Positions 52,756 through 63,786 of a stretch of 64,000 nucleotides of DNA are shown one piece after another. The translations under genes were made by a program, and so were the position numbers. The notes beneath the pieces are model-generated. The model did not search any database, was not told where the DNA came from, and worked only from the letters and a program-made list of their open reading frames with translations. The DNA is taken from assembly GCA_037903475.1 (NCBI GenBank), contig JBAJFG010000615.1:892501-956500 (forward strand), written 5' to 3'. Source of the DNA: Ancylostoma caninum. Its lineage: Eukaryota; Nematoda; Chromadorea; Rhabditida; Ancylostomatidae. The number at the start of each line of letters is the position of its first letter. The first letter of the stretch is position 1.

Positions 52756-54060
52756 TACGGATGCGGGTCCACCGATGGAGAAAGGACCCGCCGTGGCCCA
52801 GTGCTGTGGGGGACGCCAGGATACGGGTCCACCGATGGAGAAAGGGCCCACTGTGGCCCAGTGGTGTGGGGGATGCCAGGATACGGTTCCAGCGATGGAG
52901 AAAGGGCCCACTGTGGCCCAGTGGTGTGGGGGATGCCAGGATACGGGTCCACCGATGAAGAAAGGGCCCGCCGTGGCCCAATGGTGTCGGGGACGCCAGG
53001 ATACGGGTCCACCGATGGAGAAAGGGCCCACTGTGGCCCAGTGGTGTGGGGGATGCCAGGATACGGGTCCACCAATGAAGAAAGGGCCCACTGTGGCCCA
53101 GTGGTGTGGGGGACGCCAGGATACGGGTCCACCAATGAAGAAAGGGCCCACTGTGGCCCAGTGGTGTGGGGGACGCCAGGATACGGGTCCTCCGATGGAG
53201 AAAGGGCCCGCCGTGACCCAGTGGTGTGGGGGACGCCAGGATACGGGTCCACCGATGAAGAAAGGGCCCGCCGTGACCCAGTGGTGTGGGGGACGCCAGG
53301 GTACGGGTCCACCGATGGAGAAGGGGCCCACTGTGGCCCAGTGGTGTGGGGGATGCCAGGATACGGGTCCAGCGATGAAGAAAGGGCCCGCCGTGGCCCA
53401 ATGGTGGGGGGGGGGGTGACAGGATACGGGTCCACCGATGGAGAAAGGGCCCGCCGTGGCCCAGTGCTGTGGGGAACGCCAGGATATGGGTCCACCGATA
53501 GAGAAAGGGCCCACTGTGGCCCATTGGTGTGGGGGATGCCAGGATACGGGTCCACCGATGAAGAAAGGGCCCGCCGTGGCCCAGTGCTGTGGGGAACGCC
53601 AGGATATGGGTCTAGCGATGGAGGAAGGACCCGTCGTAGCATAATGGTGCGGAGAACGTCAGGATACGGGTTCACTTTAGTCCGATAGTGTTAAGAATGT
53701 CAGGATGCGAACCCGCGCTTGGAGAACGGATCCGGCTTGCCCTAACTGTGAGGAGGGCGCCAGAACACGGGCGCTCTGATGGAGGAAGGGCCCGCCGTGG
53801 CCCAGTAGTATGGATAACACCAGAATACGGGTCCGGCAATATAGGATTGGTCCGCTGTGACTCAGTAAAGTGGAGAATACCAGGATACGGTTCAGGCCTA
53901 ATGTGTGAAGATGGCGCCAGAATACGGGTCCACCGATGGAGGAAAGTCCGCTGCGGCCCAGTAGTCTGGAAAACACTCGGATACGATTTCGACCTGTCCA
54001 ATAGTGTGGGGAACGGCAGGATACAGTTCCGCCGATGGAGAAGGCGTCTGCATTAGCCGG
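52756..54060 (+). repeat. 60-bp satellite array inside Helitron copy 3
   Basis: The period is exactly 60 with little variation to about 53400 and degenerate after 53660. Six open frames of up to 310 codons arise only from the period being a multiple of three. Confidence 0.95.
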
Positions 54061-54459
54061 GTAGTGAGGAATACGCACGAATACGCCATACGATGGAGAA
54101 CGAACTTCTCATGCTCATACTCAACTCATAAGAAGGACTTCATGTTTGGGCCTATTGGAAGATTGGTTCTGCTTCTTTATAAATTTTCTAGAGATTTGGC
54201 AAGTGTGAAGCGTTTGCACATGTCCCAAGTGGCTGCCCCACCCCACTTTCTAGCGTCCCGAAGGGGCGCTAGTACTATAAGATACATCCAATCCATACTT
54301 CCTAAGTATAAATATTTTGCAATTAATTTCTTTATGTAGCTTATTAACTATCATAAGAATACTCCATCCATCACTTAAACAGGTTATACATAACTCAACA
54401 GTACGACTTCTAAAGTCCTCAAACGAGCTACGTGCTCTACATTTTCTCAACGACACAAT

Positions 54460-54697
54460 GAATAAAATTAAACCAGTTATCGTTATTCTACAAGACTGCA
54501 ACTTCATGTTTTTTCCATTGACATTCATTGTTTGTATCCTTAGAGGGCTCAGGAAGTAGACGAAAACTATTCCTTAATTTCCAATGAAAATAGTACCTTA
54601 TAATGTTTTGTGTTCAGCTGAATAACGAAAACACAAGAAAGCGACAATACGACAATATATACCACCCAGCAGCAGGTATTTCATAGATCGCGCTAAT
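54460..54697. repeat. Right arm of the 4.8-kb inverted structure
   Basis: Reverse complement of 49928-50167, ending CGCGCTAAT. Confidence 0.85.
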
Positions 54698-55149
54698 GCA
54701 CGCGACATCACAGCTTGCTGGAGAGCTACTAGATTGTGCAGCTCAGAAAATTGCGAAACTCTTTTTTCTTTTTTTTTTCTCTCATTTTTCTTGAAATGAC
54801 TAGCCCAAACCTACCGAAATCGATACGTACACAATTCTAACGTTTGAATAAGAACTTTGCTATCTTTAAGCTCTGGTAAGGAAGTTATTTGTGCAGTTAG
54901 AATCGAATCGAACGTGAGGGCCTAAATTTACCGACAACAACTTCAAATTTGTTTTTGCGATTTGACGGAAGAATCCCGACGGATATAGCGAGGAAGCTAC
55001 CAAATCCCCCTATTCAATAAGGATTCATCCTCGAGTGAAAATCGTCCACCCATCAAGGAAAATGCCTCTCCTAGGGACCACTCAATTTTCAACAGGTGCA
55101 ATCGTTAGCTCGAATATTACACTTTTGTCACAAGAAATAAGTACCACAA
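54698..55149. other. No feature recognised
   Basis: Unassigned AT-rich sequence; the 5' part of the RTE copy may begin here but is not recognisable. Confidence 0.3.
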
Positions 55150-56970
55150 AACTAGGACGGCCGTTCATCGACAAGCGGACCTAGTGGTCTGAAGAGGTTC
55201 AAGCTCTTGTGAAGAAGAAGGATGCGCAGAAGTAGTGGAGAGCGAGACCAGACAACAACATACGGGATTATAAAGAGGCGAAGGCCGTAGCGCAGAAAGC
55301 AGTAGCAGCTGCAAAGGCGAAACGATATATAGCCTTGTGCGAGGAGTTGTTATATTAGATACCATCGATGGGGAGAAGAAGATCTACCGTACTGCTAAGG
55401 CAAAGCAATGCGCTACTGGAGATCTCAGATATGTAGTGCAGATCTAGACAGTAACGGACATCACTCCAGCGCCTTCCTCACATACTCAATCGGTGGCGCG
55501 AACATTATCATGCAATGTGTAACGAAGAGTTCCCTTGCCCGCCGAGGCCAAGCAATTTATTGTCAGGACTAGTGCCACCGATCAAAGAAGAAGAGGTTAC
55601 AGCTGCATTAGCAAGAATGAAAAAAGAAAAGCCACCCAGTCCAGATAACCAACCATCTGAAATCTGGAAGATAGCAGAAGGTGCAGGAATCCGCTGGCTT
55701 TCTTCTTTTTTTTTTAACGAAATGATAGCTGAAGGGAAACTGCCTTACTCGTGGATGGGCAGCACCATAGTACCTACTCGGAAGAAAAAAGGAGACACCG
55801 CAGAGTGCACAATGTATCGAACAATCAGGCTGCTGTGTCATACGATGAAGATCTTCGAACGGATTCTGGTTAGCCAACTCCGCGACATCGTTGAAGTTTC
55901 ACGGAAGCAGTGTGGGTTTGTCAAGGACTGCAGCACAACCGACGCAACTCACGCAGTCCAGCTGCTGATCGAGAAGCATCAAGAGAAGAGGAGGACTGTG
56001 CACCAGACCTTTCTCCATCTTGAGAAGGTTTTCGACAGGGTTCCCTGATCTGGCTCTCGCTTGAGTCATATGGAGTCTGCTTCTTTATAAGAATGCCACG
56101 AAATGTGATGGTAATGAAATGTGGTGGTGGTCTTGCAGGAACATCACCACCGTTTGAAGCTTGTATGGGATTTTATCAACGGCCTGCACTGTTCCTCGTT
56201 CTGTTCATCCTTTGCATGGATACGATATCGGACGACCTCCAATCAACAGCACCATGGACACTCCTTTATGCAGACGATGTGATGATTGACGCGAGTACTC
56301 GGGATCAACTTCAGCAAAAAGTGCAAGCTTCGAAGTATCGGTTGGAACAGTGACGATGAGGCTCAACATCAAAAAGACATAGTACGTCGAATGTGGAGAG
56401 CAAACCTCCGCTACAATCCTTGTCGATGATACCGACCCTTCAGGTACCTTGGATCCCGCATCTCAGCTGACGGTAGCAGTGTAGTTGAAGTTCAGTATCC
56501 AGCAAACGCTGCATGTATTAAGTGGAAGCAGATAACAGAAGTTGCGTGTGATAGGAAGACCCCACTGAAATTGAAGCCATAGATATATTGCACAGTGGTA
56601 CGACCTATGGCTTTATATTGGGCGAAATGTTGGCCGACCACGTTGAATCAAGAGCAAACTCTCCATGCAATGGAAATGCAAATCGGAATGATGATGTGTG
56701 CGCGATGTTCGGAGTAGCACCAATCGTCGAGAATTGATGCGGTCACGCGCTGAGAAGTGACGACAATTCAGTTGCCAAATCAGCTATGAACATCACCGTG
56801 GATGGGCGTAAACCGAAAAGCAGACCGTGGTTAGATAGGATAAAGGATGCATGTGGATACTGAAGTTCACAGATGATGGCGGTCTTGATAGAAGAAAATG
56901 ACGCAACCACACGAGAAACGCCACTCGCTGCTCTTGGAAACATGGCTAGGAAAAAGAACGACTAGATTTA
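55150..56970 (+). pseudogene. RTE-clade LINE ORF2, disrupted and 5'-truncated
   Basis: A Lys/Ala-rich linker (WWSEEVQALVKKKDAQKW, then YKEAKAVAQKAVAAAKAKRY) precedes the RT. 55515-56048 has EEFPCPPRPSNL, IKEEEVTAALARMKKEK and SPDNQPSEIWK-type RT0-RT2 sequence and ends at FDRVP with a stop. 56093-56353 carries LLYADD, the catalytic box. The tail after 56700 matches the 642-1150 relic (KSAMNITVDGRKPKSRPWLDRI). There are several frame breaks (about 55357, 56046, 56352 and 56400-56740). The AP endonuclease is not visible. Dead copy. Confidence 0.85.
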
Positions 56971-57440
56971 CTGGTGTTTCGCTCCAATTCAGTAATGTTC
57001 AGACATGTTGAATTCTTTTAATAACCTGCAGATAATTTCACGCAGTCGGAATGAATGAGATAGGCCTATGATTACAGGACTGTGTAAAAGAGAAGAGACA
57101 GGTGGACGAGAAATGAAACGGAAGAGGGTTGCTCCAGTACCATAGGTGCGATAGAGAAGAGCCGGGGGTCTGCAAAGTGAAAAGGATCTGAGGGTCTGAA
57201 GCCTTACAGCGGTGCGAAAAATGAAGGGTGGTCGTCGACCGAGGGGGGGGGGGAGGGGGAGGTAGCGGCAGATTTCCTAGCTGGCTAGCTGGCTGTCACA
57301 AAAAGGCGACGAAGGGTGGGGGACTACGAAGGGGGAAAGGGGATCGTCACATTACAGAGATAGCTGTTAGTAATTCAGTTGTCGTTTGCCTTCATCTACT
57401 CTGAACTTTCTGCCCGCGGTGGATCTGCGGTACGCCCGTG
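56971..57440. other. No gene; G-run
   Basis: A run of Gs with As at 57240-57262 is the only notable feature. Confidence 0.4.
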
Positions 57441-57960
57441 GTGGAGCGTCGGTTCTTCACCGCGGGCATGTAGGGGTCCATCGCGGGCATGTGCGGATCC
57501 ACCGCGGGCATGTGCGCGTTCACCGCGGGAACATCCATTTTAAGGGACTTGTTTTCTTCTAAAAATGGTCCTGTATAGAAGACCCTGTCGTGAGGAGAAG
57601 GAGGCAATTCCAGTTGGCAATAGCATTTCATCCTGCAAGCGCTTTTGCATAACTGGCTTCGAACCCACGTACATTCTAGAACTCATGTTTCCAAGTCCGC
57701 TTTCTTATCCACTCGGCCATGCGTGTATCGTGCGTGGAGGTTTTGTTGCCATTGATGAACCAATCAGCTCTACTGCGGATCCACCGCGCGCATGTGCCTG
57801 TCCACCGTGTGACGTGTGCGAGTCCACCGCGGATAGTCATTTTATTGCGGGTGCACCGCGGGCATGTGCGGGGCCCCCGTGAGCATGTGTGGGTATAGCG
57901 CGAGAGTGATGTCACTCCCGGTTGTCCACCCCTGGCATGTGCGGATTCATCGCGGGCAAC
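57441..57960. repeat. ~24-bp GC-rich minisatellite, interrupted
   Basis: Units of CACCGCGGGCATGTGCGGAT occur at 57441-57530 and again at 57778-57960. The intervening 57531-57777 contains the tRNA-like sequence. Confidence 0.75.
57648..57727 (-). tRNA. tRNA-like sequence (pseudogene or SINE)
   Basis: The minus strand has a perfect A box TGGCCGAGTGG (57709-57719) and B box GGTTCGAAGCC (57655-57665). The spacing suits a type II tRNA (Ser/Leu), and GGACTTGGAAAC suggests a Ser-like anticodon arm. The acceptor stem pairs poorly, so a functional tRNA is doubtful. Confidence 0.45.
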
Positions 57961-58369
57961 CGCAAACTCAGGTATACCCTTCCATCTGCAGCGAACTGAC
58001 GGCGGCGCCTCGACGAGGAAAATCTGGCACTAATTTCAACATGAAAAAAAAACATTCAAACTGCGGTTCTTTCAAAAAATGGGAGGGTCCGAGGAATATC
58101 AGCTTTTCATATCCTACCTGCTCGTGTCCAATACCCTATAATTCACCCACAGCAACTCTTTCCCTTTCGATAATACTGAAAAGTGCCGAAGACGGCTGTT
58201 TTTTCCCTTATAACTTCCTTAATTGAAACGTAGACATATTAGTGAAGGGTACATAGTGACCACTTTTTGTGAAATTACACCTATATCACTCGTCACTTCT
58301 TCTGGAAGGACAATGTAAGTCGTTCCCGCTAAAGGTGAAGGGTAGCGGAGCCTGCCTCCTAACTCTGAT

Positions 58370-58615
58370 AACTGTGCAGCACGAACGCAGCCCGAACGGT
58401 GTAATGGTTCGGTAAGAAACCCTAGCAGCAACGGTTGCCAGTTGCTGCCGTTCTCCCCTTGATTGCTGCCGTCCCTCAGCCATTGCTGTTAAAGGGCCGA
58501 CAGATTGAGCAGCAATCGAGGGGAGGATGGCAGCAACTGGCAACCGTTGCTGCTAGGGTTTCTAACCGAACCATTACCCCGTTTGGTTTGCGTTCGTCCT
58601 GCACAGTTATCAGAG
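58370..58615. repeat. Inverted repeat, ~105-bp arms
   Basis: 58370-58470 and 58509-58615 are about 90 percent reverse-complementary (AACGGTTGCCAGTTGCTGCC and its complement), with a ~40-base centre. Confidence 0.85.
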
Positions 58616-58687
58616 AAGGTGATTCCGGTTCTCGCTCTGCGCAATCCTATCTCATTGCACTGTCTCGCTTTTGGCCGGATCTTATGT

Positions 58688-59160
58688 AAAGTCTTTACGC
58701 GCAGTCGGCGGAAAATTTTCGAGCACGCCCAGCATACGGCGCGTGCACGGAGCGGCCCTCATATGGCAGCGGTCCCCAGTCGTTCATCAGATTCTTGGCC
58801 CAGGTGAGAGTTTTTCTTTAACTGAAGTTTATCTAAAGCTGTGTGGCCTGTGGCTGACCGATGTCGACCGGACGGCCCCGCATGCCTCATATTTTGCACA
58901 TTTTCCCCATGCATGTCCCAAATGCTTGTTTTTATTGTTTTTATGAGGCATGCGGGGCCGTCCGATCGACATCGGTCAGCCACAGGCCACACACCTTCAG
59001 ATAAACTTCGATCAAAGAAAAAAATGAAGGAAAAACACTCACCAGGGCCAAAAATCTGAAGAACGACGGGGGACCGCCGCCACAAGAGGGTCGCGCCGCG
59101 CACGCGCCCCATGCTGGGCGCGCTCGAAAATTTTCCGCCGATTGCGCGTAAGGACTTTAC
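58688..59160. repeat. Inverted repeat, ~215-bp arms
   Basis: 58688-58905 and 58943-59160 are reverse complements with modest divergence, separated by about 37 bases. CAG/GTGAGAG on the plus strand (58801-58810) is mirrored by CTG/GTGAGTG on the minus strand (59037-59046). Confidence 0.85.
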
Positions 59161-60084
59161 TGGTTTTGACTCCACCCCCTTCTGCACAGCGCAGGACAGA
59201 GTTACCCATCATATCATATTCCATCGATAGAGGATTTCTTCTGCTTTAGTGTCATGTCCTGGACATCTCATTTGGTTTTGTGTACGAAGAGAAATCCGTG
59301 AAAAAAAAAACCTACTGTTTCTCGCTATTTTCGCCGATCTCAAACACCTCAATTTGGTTGCCATAAGATATTCACTAGAACATTTGCAGTTGCTTTCAGA
59401 TTATACAGTTTCTCCTCCTCTTCTTCAATGTGCTGTCCCATTTTTGATTCACTCTCTATTAATGCTTTTAGTCATAGAACCAAATTGCAGTGAAAAGTAC
59501 TGCTTTCGAAAAACGCAAACGGTTCCGCAAGTTTTGACCTTTTCTATGCAAACAGGGTGTCTTGTCCATCTCTTAGGTGTCAGCTATCCTAGAATACCCT
59601 TCCCTCTGTGGAAATTTTCACTCACAGCCGTGTTATTCCTAATTCTTTCAACCCCTTGCAGTCCGTTCAATTCAGTGCTTCAACTCGAATTTCGTAACCT
59701 TAAGTCATTAATTAGTTCACACTGCCGACTCACACTGCACACACATTTATTACAATCTTTCATTAAATGTTTGTTAACATTTCCTAATAAGGATTTTTCC
59801 GTCCATATTGCCTTCTGTTGCTTCGCCTTCCCCTCATATGCGTCCTTCTTCTTCTCATTTCCTTCGTCGTTTCCAGCTCCCGAAAAAAAACTAACTTTAT
59901 TGTTTTTTACCGGTATCCTTGCTTTCGCTTAAGTGAAGTGGGTCTGCCAAACCCCGTCCAAAGTGAAGGGAGGGAGAACCTCGGCTCCTACTATCGCACC
60001 TATGGCCAGTACAGCTGTCGGAGAAGACGATAAGAAATAGCTATGTTTTAATCGAGCCGGCGTAAGGCTTACAGAGCGGATCAA
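59161..60084. other. No gene recognised
   Basis: A 227-codon frame at 59249-59932 is pyrimidine-rich and hydrophobic without a domain. I regard it as chance. Confidence 0.3.
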
Positions 60085-60680
60085 CAGCTGTGAAAGTGAT
60101 GCGACGGCGCCCATAAGTGGGGGTACGCCCGGTAACGGATCCAACTCCCATTAACGCTGACTCAATCTCTTTTTACTATTAGGTTGTCTAACAATAAATG
60201 GTCTCAACCTAGTAATGAATATTTGGAAATTCATAAATCCATTATTTTAGAAGCTAGATAGACAAACTTTGAACTACTATAATGAGTGGGAGCTGCGCTA
60301 TCTGTGCCATGAAAAGGCATCCTCAATCACCTTTTTTGTGGTTTCTGCAGACAACATTGTACGATTAGGCAAAACATGGTTTTTGAGCTCTCTCAACTTT
60401 TAGACTATTTTTCTGCCCGAATAGAACGAAAGCCGGATTTAGTGTTACTTCTGAATTTGCACAGGTAGACGTGTTATAAGGACACAGAAGCTGTGAGTAG
60501 AAAAGCACTTCCAGAAAATACGAGTTTTCAACTTTGACCAGGCGATGGTCATGAAACTTCTCAAGCACGAAAGCATAGTTCTGGAGGTGGGGCAAGATTT
60601 CTGAAACAGTCCATAAAAATGTTAGCAACTAGGTTGGACACAACAAAATGCTTGGTCGCTCTGCCTTCTTGATAGCCAAA
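60085..60680. other. One 57-bp family unit (60085-60150), otherwise nothing
   Basis: GATGCGACGGCGCCCATAAG and GGGGTACGCCCGG resemble the family core; the remainder is unassigned. Confidence 0.35.
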
Positions 60681-60689
60681 CATGGCAAA

Positions 60690-60830
60690 AAATAGGCTAA
60701 GGCCACTTTTAGTGACGAGTAGACATTGCTTATTGAAATGGAATTTCGTTTTGTTTGTATCGCTGAGGGAGATCTGGATAAATTCAACAAACTTCGACTT
60801 CTCAGAAAAAGGTATTTTTTTTTTTGATAG
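60690..60830. repeat. Inverted copy of 30610-30745
   Basis: TGTATCGCTGAGGGAGATCT and flanks match the reverse complement at 30.6-30.7 kb. Confidence 0.65.
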
Positions 60831-61097
60831 ATGAGATACTGCTCGAGGTATTCGACAGTAGCTAGACCAGGTCACGACTGGAATTTGTCAAATGCCCTTA
60901 CCATTTTGAGCTTTGCTTCGAGACCCGTAGTAAACCCTCCTCAGCAGAGATCTGCTGGAAGAAATGGTCAGGCAAGCATCATCCTCAAATGAGAAGTATC
61001 GGATGATGTTAAGCTATGATCGATTGATGTGATAACCGAGCAAATCATCAACTGCCCTTCATTTTTTATTTTGTAGCTTCTCGTTTACTCATGTTAT
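60831..61097. other. No feature recognised
   Basis: Nothing supported. Confidence 0.3.
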
Positions 61098-61430
61098 CAT
61101 TGGTTATAATAAAGGGCTTACACTGAAACGAAATTCAGGGGGTGTGACCTAGAATAGAGAATGTGCTCTACAACGGGTCCTCTGGGGTGCGCGGCGCCCA
61201 AAACTAGGGGAACTTCATAAGATGAGTCCAACGGTGTGAGAGTGCGATGGCGTCCAGAAGAGGGGAAACGTCTGGCGATGGGTCCAATGGTGTGATAAGG
61301 GTGCGATGGCGTCCAGAAGTGGGGAACACCTGGAGTCGGGTCCAAGGTGCGGTAAGGGTGCGCCAGCGTCCAGAAGTGGGGATACGTGTGGCGGTGGGTC
61401 CATTGCTTGATTGGGGTACTTCCGTGCGCA
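61098..61430 (-). repeat. 57-bp minisatellite family, second junction copy
   Basis: It opens TTATAATAAAGGGCTTA, exactly as the repeat that truncates the gypsy element at 43822, followed by about four units. Confidence 0.8.
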
Positions 61431-62198
61431 GGAGCCGTGAAATATCACAAGTTGGCCTCACTGATTTGAGAGGAGAGCGATGATGACCGTTTGAACCTAG
61501 CTTGCTACGCGCATGGATTTGCTTGATCCGCATCTGTGGCCCTACTACCTTCTACAATCCTGTGTTAATTCCATTTGACTAGCAACCAACTCGTAGTCCT
61601 TTTACATACTCAAGCAGACCGTTATTAAATGAAATTTCACAGAAGCTGGAAAACATGAACAACACCACATTCCGTGTGGTCTTCAGCACTGTTTCGCTCA
61701 GATGCTTTTGATTACGGCTACTACGACCAAAGGGGTATGAGAGGTATCGCGTCACATGATCATATGGCAGTGGCCATGGTGGATCCATGATCGTATAAGG
61801 GATGCGTTGGGCTAAATGTATCATATAAGGTATGCATTGGGCTAAATGTGAGGATACTGCCTTCGCTGGTTAGAAGGACTTCTGTAGCTCTATATGCGCT
61901 AATTGCATAAAAATGCAAGCGAAACAAGCGCTCAGAGAACACTGAGAGAAGTTTACAAGTCCGGCGTCAGCCGGACGATCTGAATGATAAAGTTTTGATT
62001 TTAAAAAATAGTCAAAAAAGTGCTTTATCACAATAGTGGTTAATTTCACGAAAATTAATAAAATACTGATCATTGTGTCTGTTCTCAAAAACTCCAGTGA
62101 AAACCGTTAACTAGAAACTCTTTTCGGTCATGCCCAACAGCGTTTCGCTCTACAATGTATGAGAGAAATCCCCCTGAAATTTGTCGTATATACTATGA
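61431..62198. other. No gene; single hairpin GTCCGGCGTCAGCCGGAC
   Basis: At 61955-61972 the inner hairpin of the GCGAGC family occurs alone. A short tandem duplication GCGTTGGGCTAAATGT / GCATTGGGCTAAATGT lies at 61803-61850. Confidence 0.5.
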
Positions 62199-62282
62199 GC
62201 GAGCGAAGCGAGCATTGCGAAAAGTCTGGCCGTTCGGCTGACGCCGAACTTCCAGACTTTTCGCAATGCTCGCTTCGCTCGC
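62199..62282. repeat. Perfect 84-bp cruciform of the GCGAGC hairpin family
   Basis: 31-bp perfect arms (GCGAGCGAAGCGAGC..AGTCTGG and complement) enclose the inner hairpin GTTCGGCTGACGCCGAAC. Confidence 0.9.
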
Positions 62283-62794
62283 ATTTCTTCGTGTTCATTC
62301 TAAAAGACTCGTAGGCATGGCGAAATTTCCGACATTTTCTCCCGCCATCTTCTCGTGGCGTTCCCTCAGATGGAAGTCCACCATTCAAAGAAGTTCAATC
62401 TTATTTTCCAAAGAGATTTTACCCTTTGCTCGATTGGACTAGCTAAATGTAGCTACGTATGTGCAACCGATTCAATATAAATTGCCACAGGAAATAGCTT
62501 ACCTCATTTTGGCTGCAGTAGTTGATCAAGTGATAAAAGTGGTTTGAGCATATAAAAGAAGAGGGGGCGGTGTGCCCACGCAGAAATGAGGTGCGGAAGG
62601 GGTTGTGATGGGGAATGCGGAAGGGATTGTGATGGGGAAAGAATCAAATGAACGATAGACTACTGACTATTGTAATTCGGAATTTGGCATTTCCAACTGT
62701 TTTTGAGCGCTGATGAGACAATTGAGGTCTCTCAAAATATTTTATGGCCACCGAGCGTCGTCACCCTTGATAGGCCGCAGACACGACATTTACG
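62283..62794. other. No feature recognised
   Basis: Short imperfect repeats GGAAGGGGTTGTGATGGGGA / GGAAGGGATTGTGATGGGGA at 62596-62640; otherwise nothing. Confidence 0.35.
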
Positions 62795-62965
62795 TCACTT
62801 CCTAACGCCCGTGTACCCTTATCAGAGCCACTTTTGGGCGCCGGCGCACCCTTACCACACAGTTGGGCCCGTCACCGGCGTTTTCACCACTTTTCGACGC
62901 CGGTGCACCCTTACCACACAGTTGGACCCGTCACCCAGCGTTTTCACCACTTTTGGCGAGCTCAA
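62795..62965. repeat. 57-bp minisatellite family, about 3 units
   Basis: Units with TTTCGACGCCGGTGCACCCT and TACCACACAGTTGGACCCGT. Confidence 0.8.
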
Positions 62966-63022
62966 TTCACAGCATTGGACGCCCTGAAAGTGACTCTGCG
63001 CCATTGAAATGGCCTTCTTTTC

Positions 63023-63094
63023 GAGGAGGGTGTCGACTGAATGGTTTTAAGTTACTCCATAGCAACTTAAAACCATTCAGCCGACACCCTCCTC
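63023..63094. repeat. Inverted repeat, 31-bp arms, one mismatch
   Basis: 63023-63053 and 63064-63094 with a 10-base loop (GAGGAGGGTGTCG.. and its complement). Confidence 0.9.
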
Positions 63095-63239
63095 AAAAAG
63101 AGTGCTATTGCTCATCTCTGACAAAAATTTCGAGTGTCGGCTGAAAACTTGGCTGAATGAGTCATCGTGAATTTGAAATTGTTCTGAGATTCATTTCTCA
63201 GCAGAGCTTCTACCTTTCATTGTGGGAGTGAGCGACTGT

Positions 63240-63786
63240 TCAGGCGGTGTGTTGATTATTCAGCAGCGGGTGTATGCCAGGAAGAACGATAGCTGGTAAT
63301 AGCTAGCTGCTATGAACCCGTGTGTCAATATCCCATGCAACTGTAGCCCCGCCCCTAGACACATACTGAGATCCACAGGCGCCAACTGCTTCATGTTTGT
63401 TAAATATCTTCCATCACTGAAGGAGATTATGACGTATATGAAAAAGATTTAGTAGTTCGAAGGCAGTTAAAGCTTAATTTTCATTGAAATAAGACACATC
63501 ACCGCTACGGGTTATTACGTTTTTATCGTAGAACCCAAAAATCCAATGATGTTAAATGTTAAATGTTAAATCCACATTCGATCTAGCCCTGAACCAAATA
63601 AAGTCTTCGGTACTTCATACAGAGTGGGCTAGCATGTGCATCGTGCTAGATGGGCGTGGCAACCTTTACATGGGGTACGCGGAGCGGCTAGCAGCTGTCA
63701 CGAGCTATCGTTCTTCCTGACCGCCACCCTTCAGCAGCCACTCAGCTGAGATGATCTGGACTGAGAGTGAGGCTTTACTACGGGCC
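63240..63786. repeat. Fold-back region ending in the GGGCCCGTAGTAAAG terminus
   Basis: GGAAGAACGATAGCT near 63277 is inverted near 63698-63720. The right border reads CTTTACTACGGGCCC (63772-63786), the same terminus as the 46286-46943 element. The matching left terminus is not visible. Confidence 0.45.

Larger units (their letters stand above)
51088..54272 (+). mobile_element. Non-autonomous Helitron, copy 3 (same family as copy 2)
   Basis: It begins TCTATTAAAC after A (51087) and ends with hairpin GCGTCCC/GGGGCGC and CTAG before T (54273). It has the same ~400-bp block and 60-bp array as 36922-38711, in the opposite orientation. A second Helitron (51609-52746) is inserted in it; without that it is about 2,047 bp. 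Confidence 0.85.

Noticed and set aside
52743..53688. Six long overlapping open frames (up to 310 codons) on both strands
   Set aside because: They arise from a 60-bp satellite with no stop and a period divisible by three; the products are simple peptide repeats in every frame.
59249..59932. 227-codon plus-strand ORF
   Set aside because: Pyrimidine-rich, hydrophobic, no domain, no splice or codon evidence.
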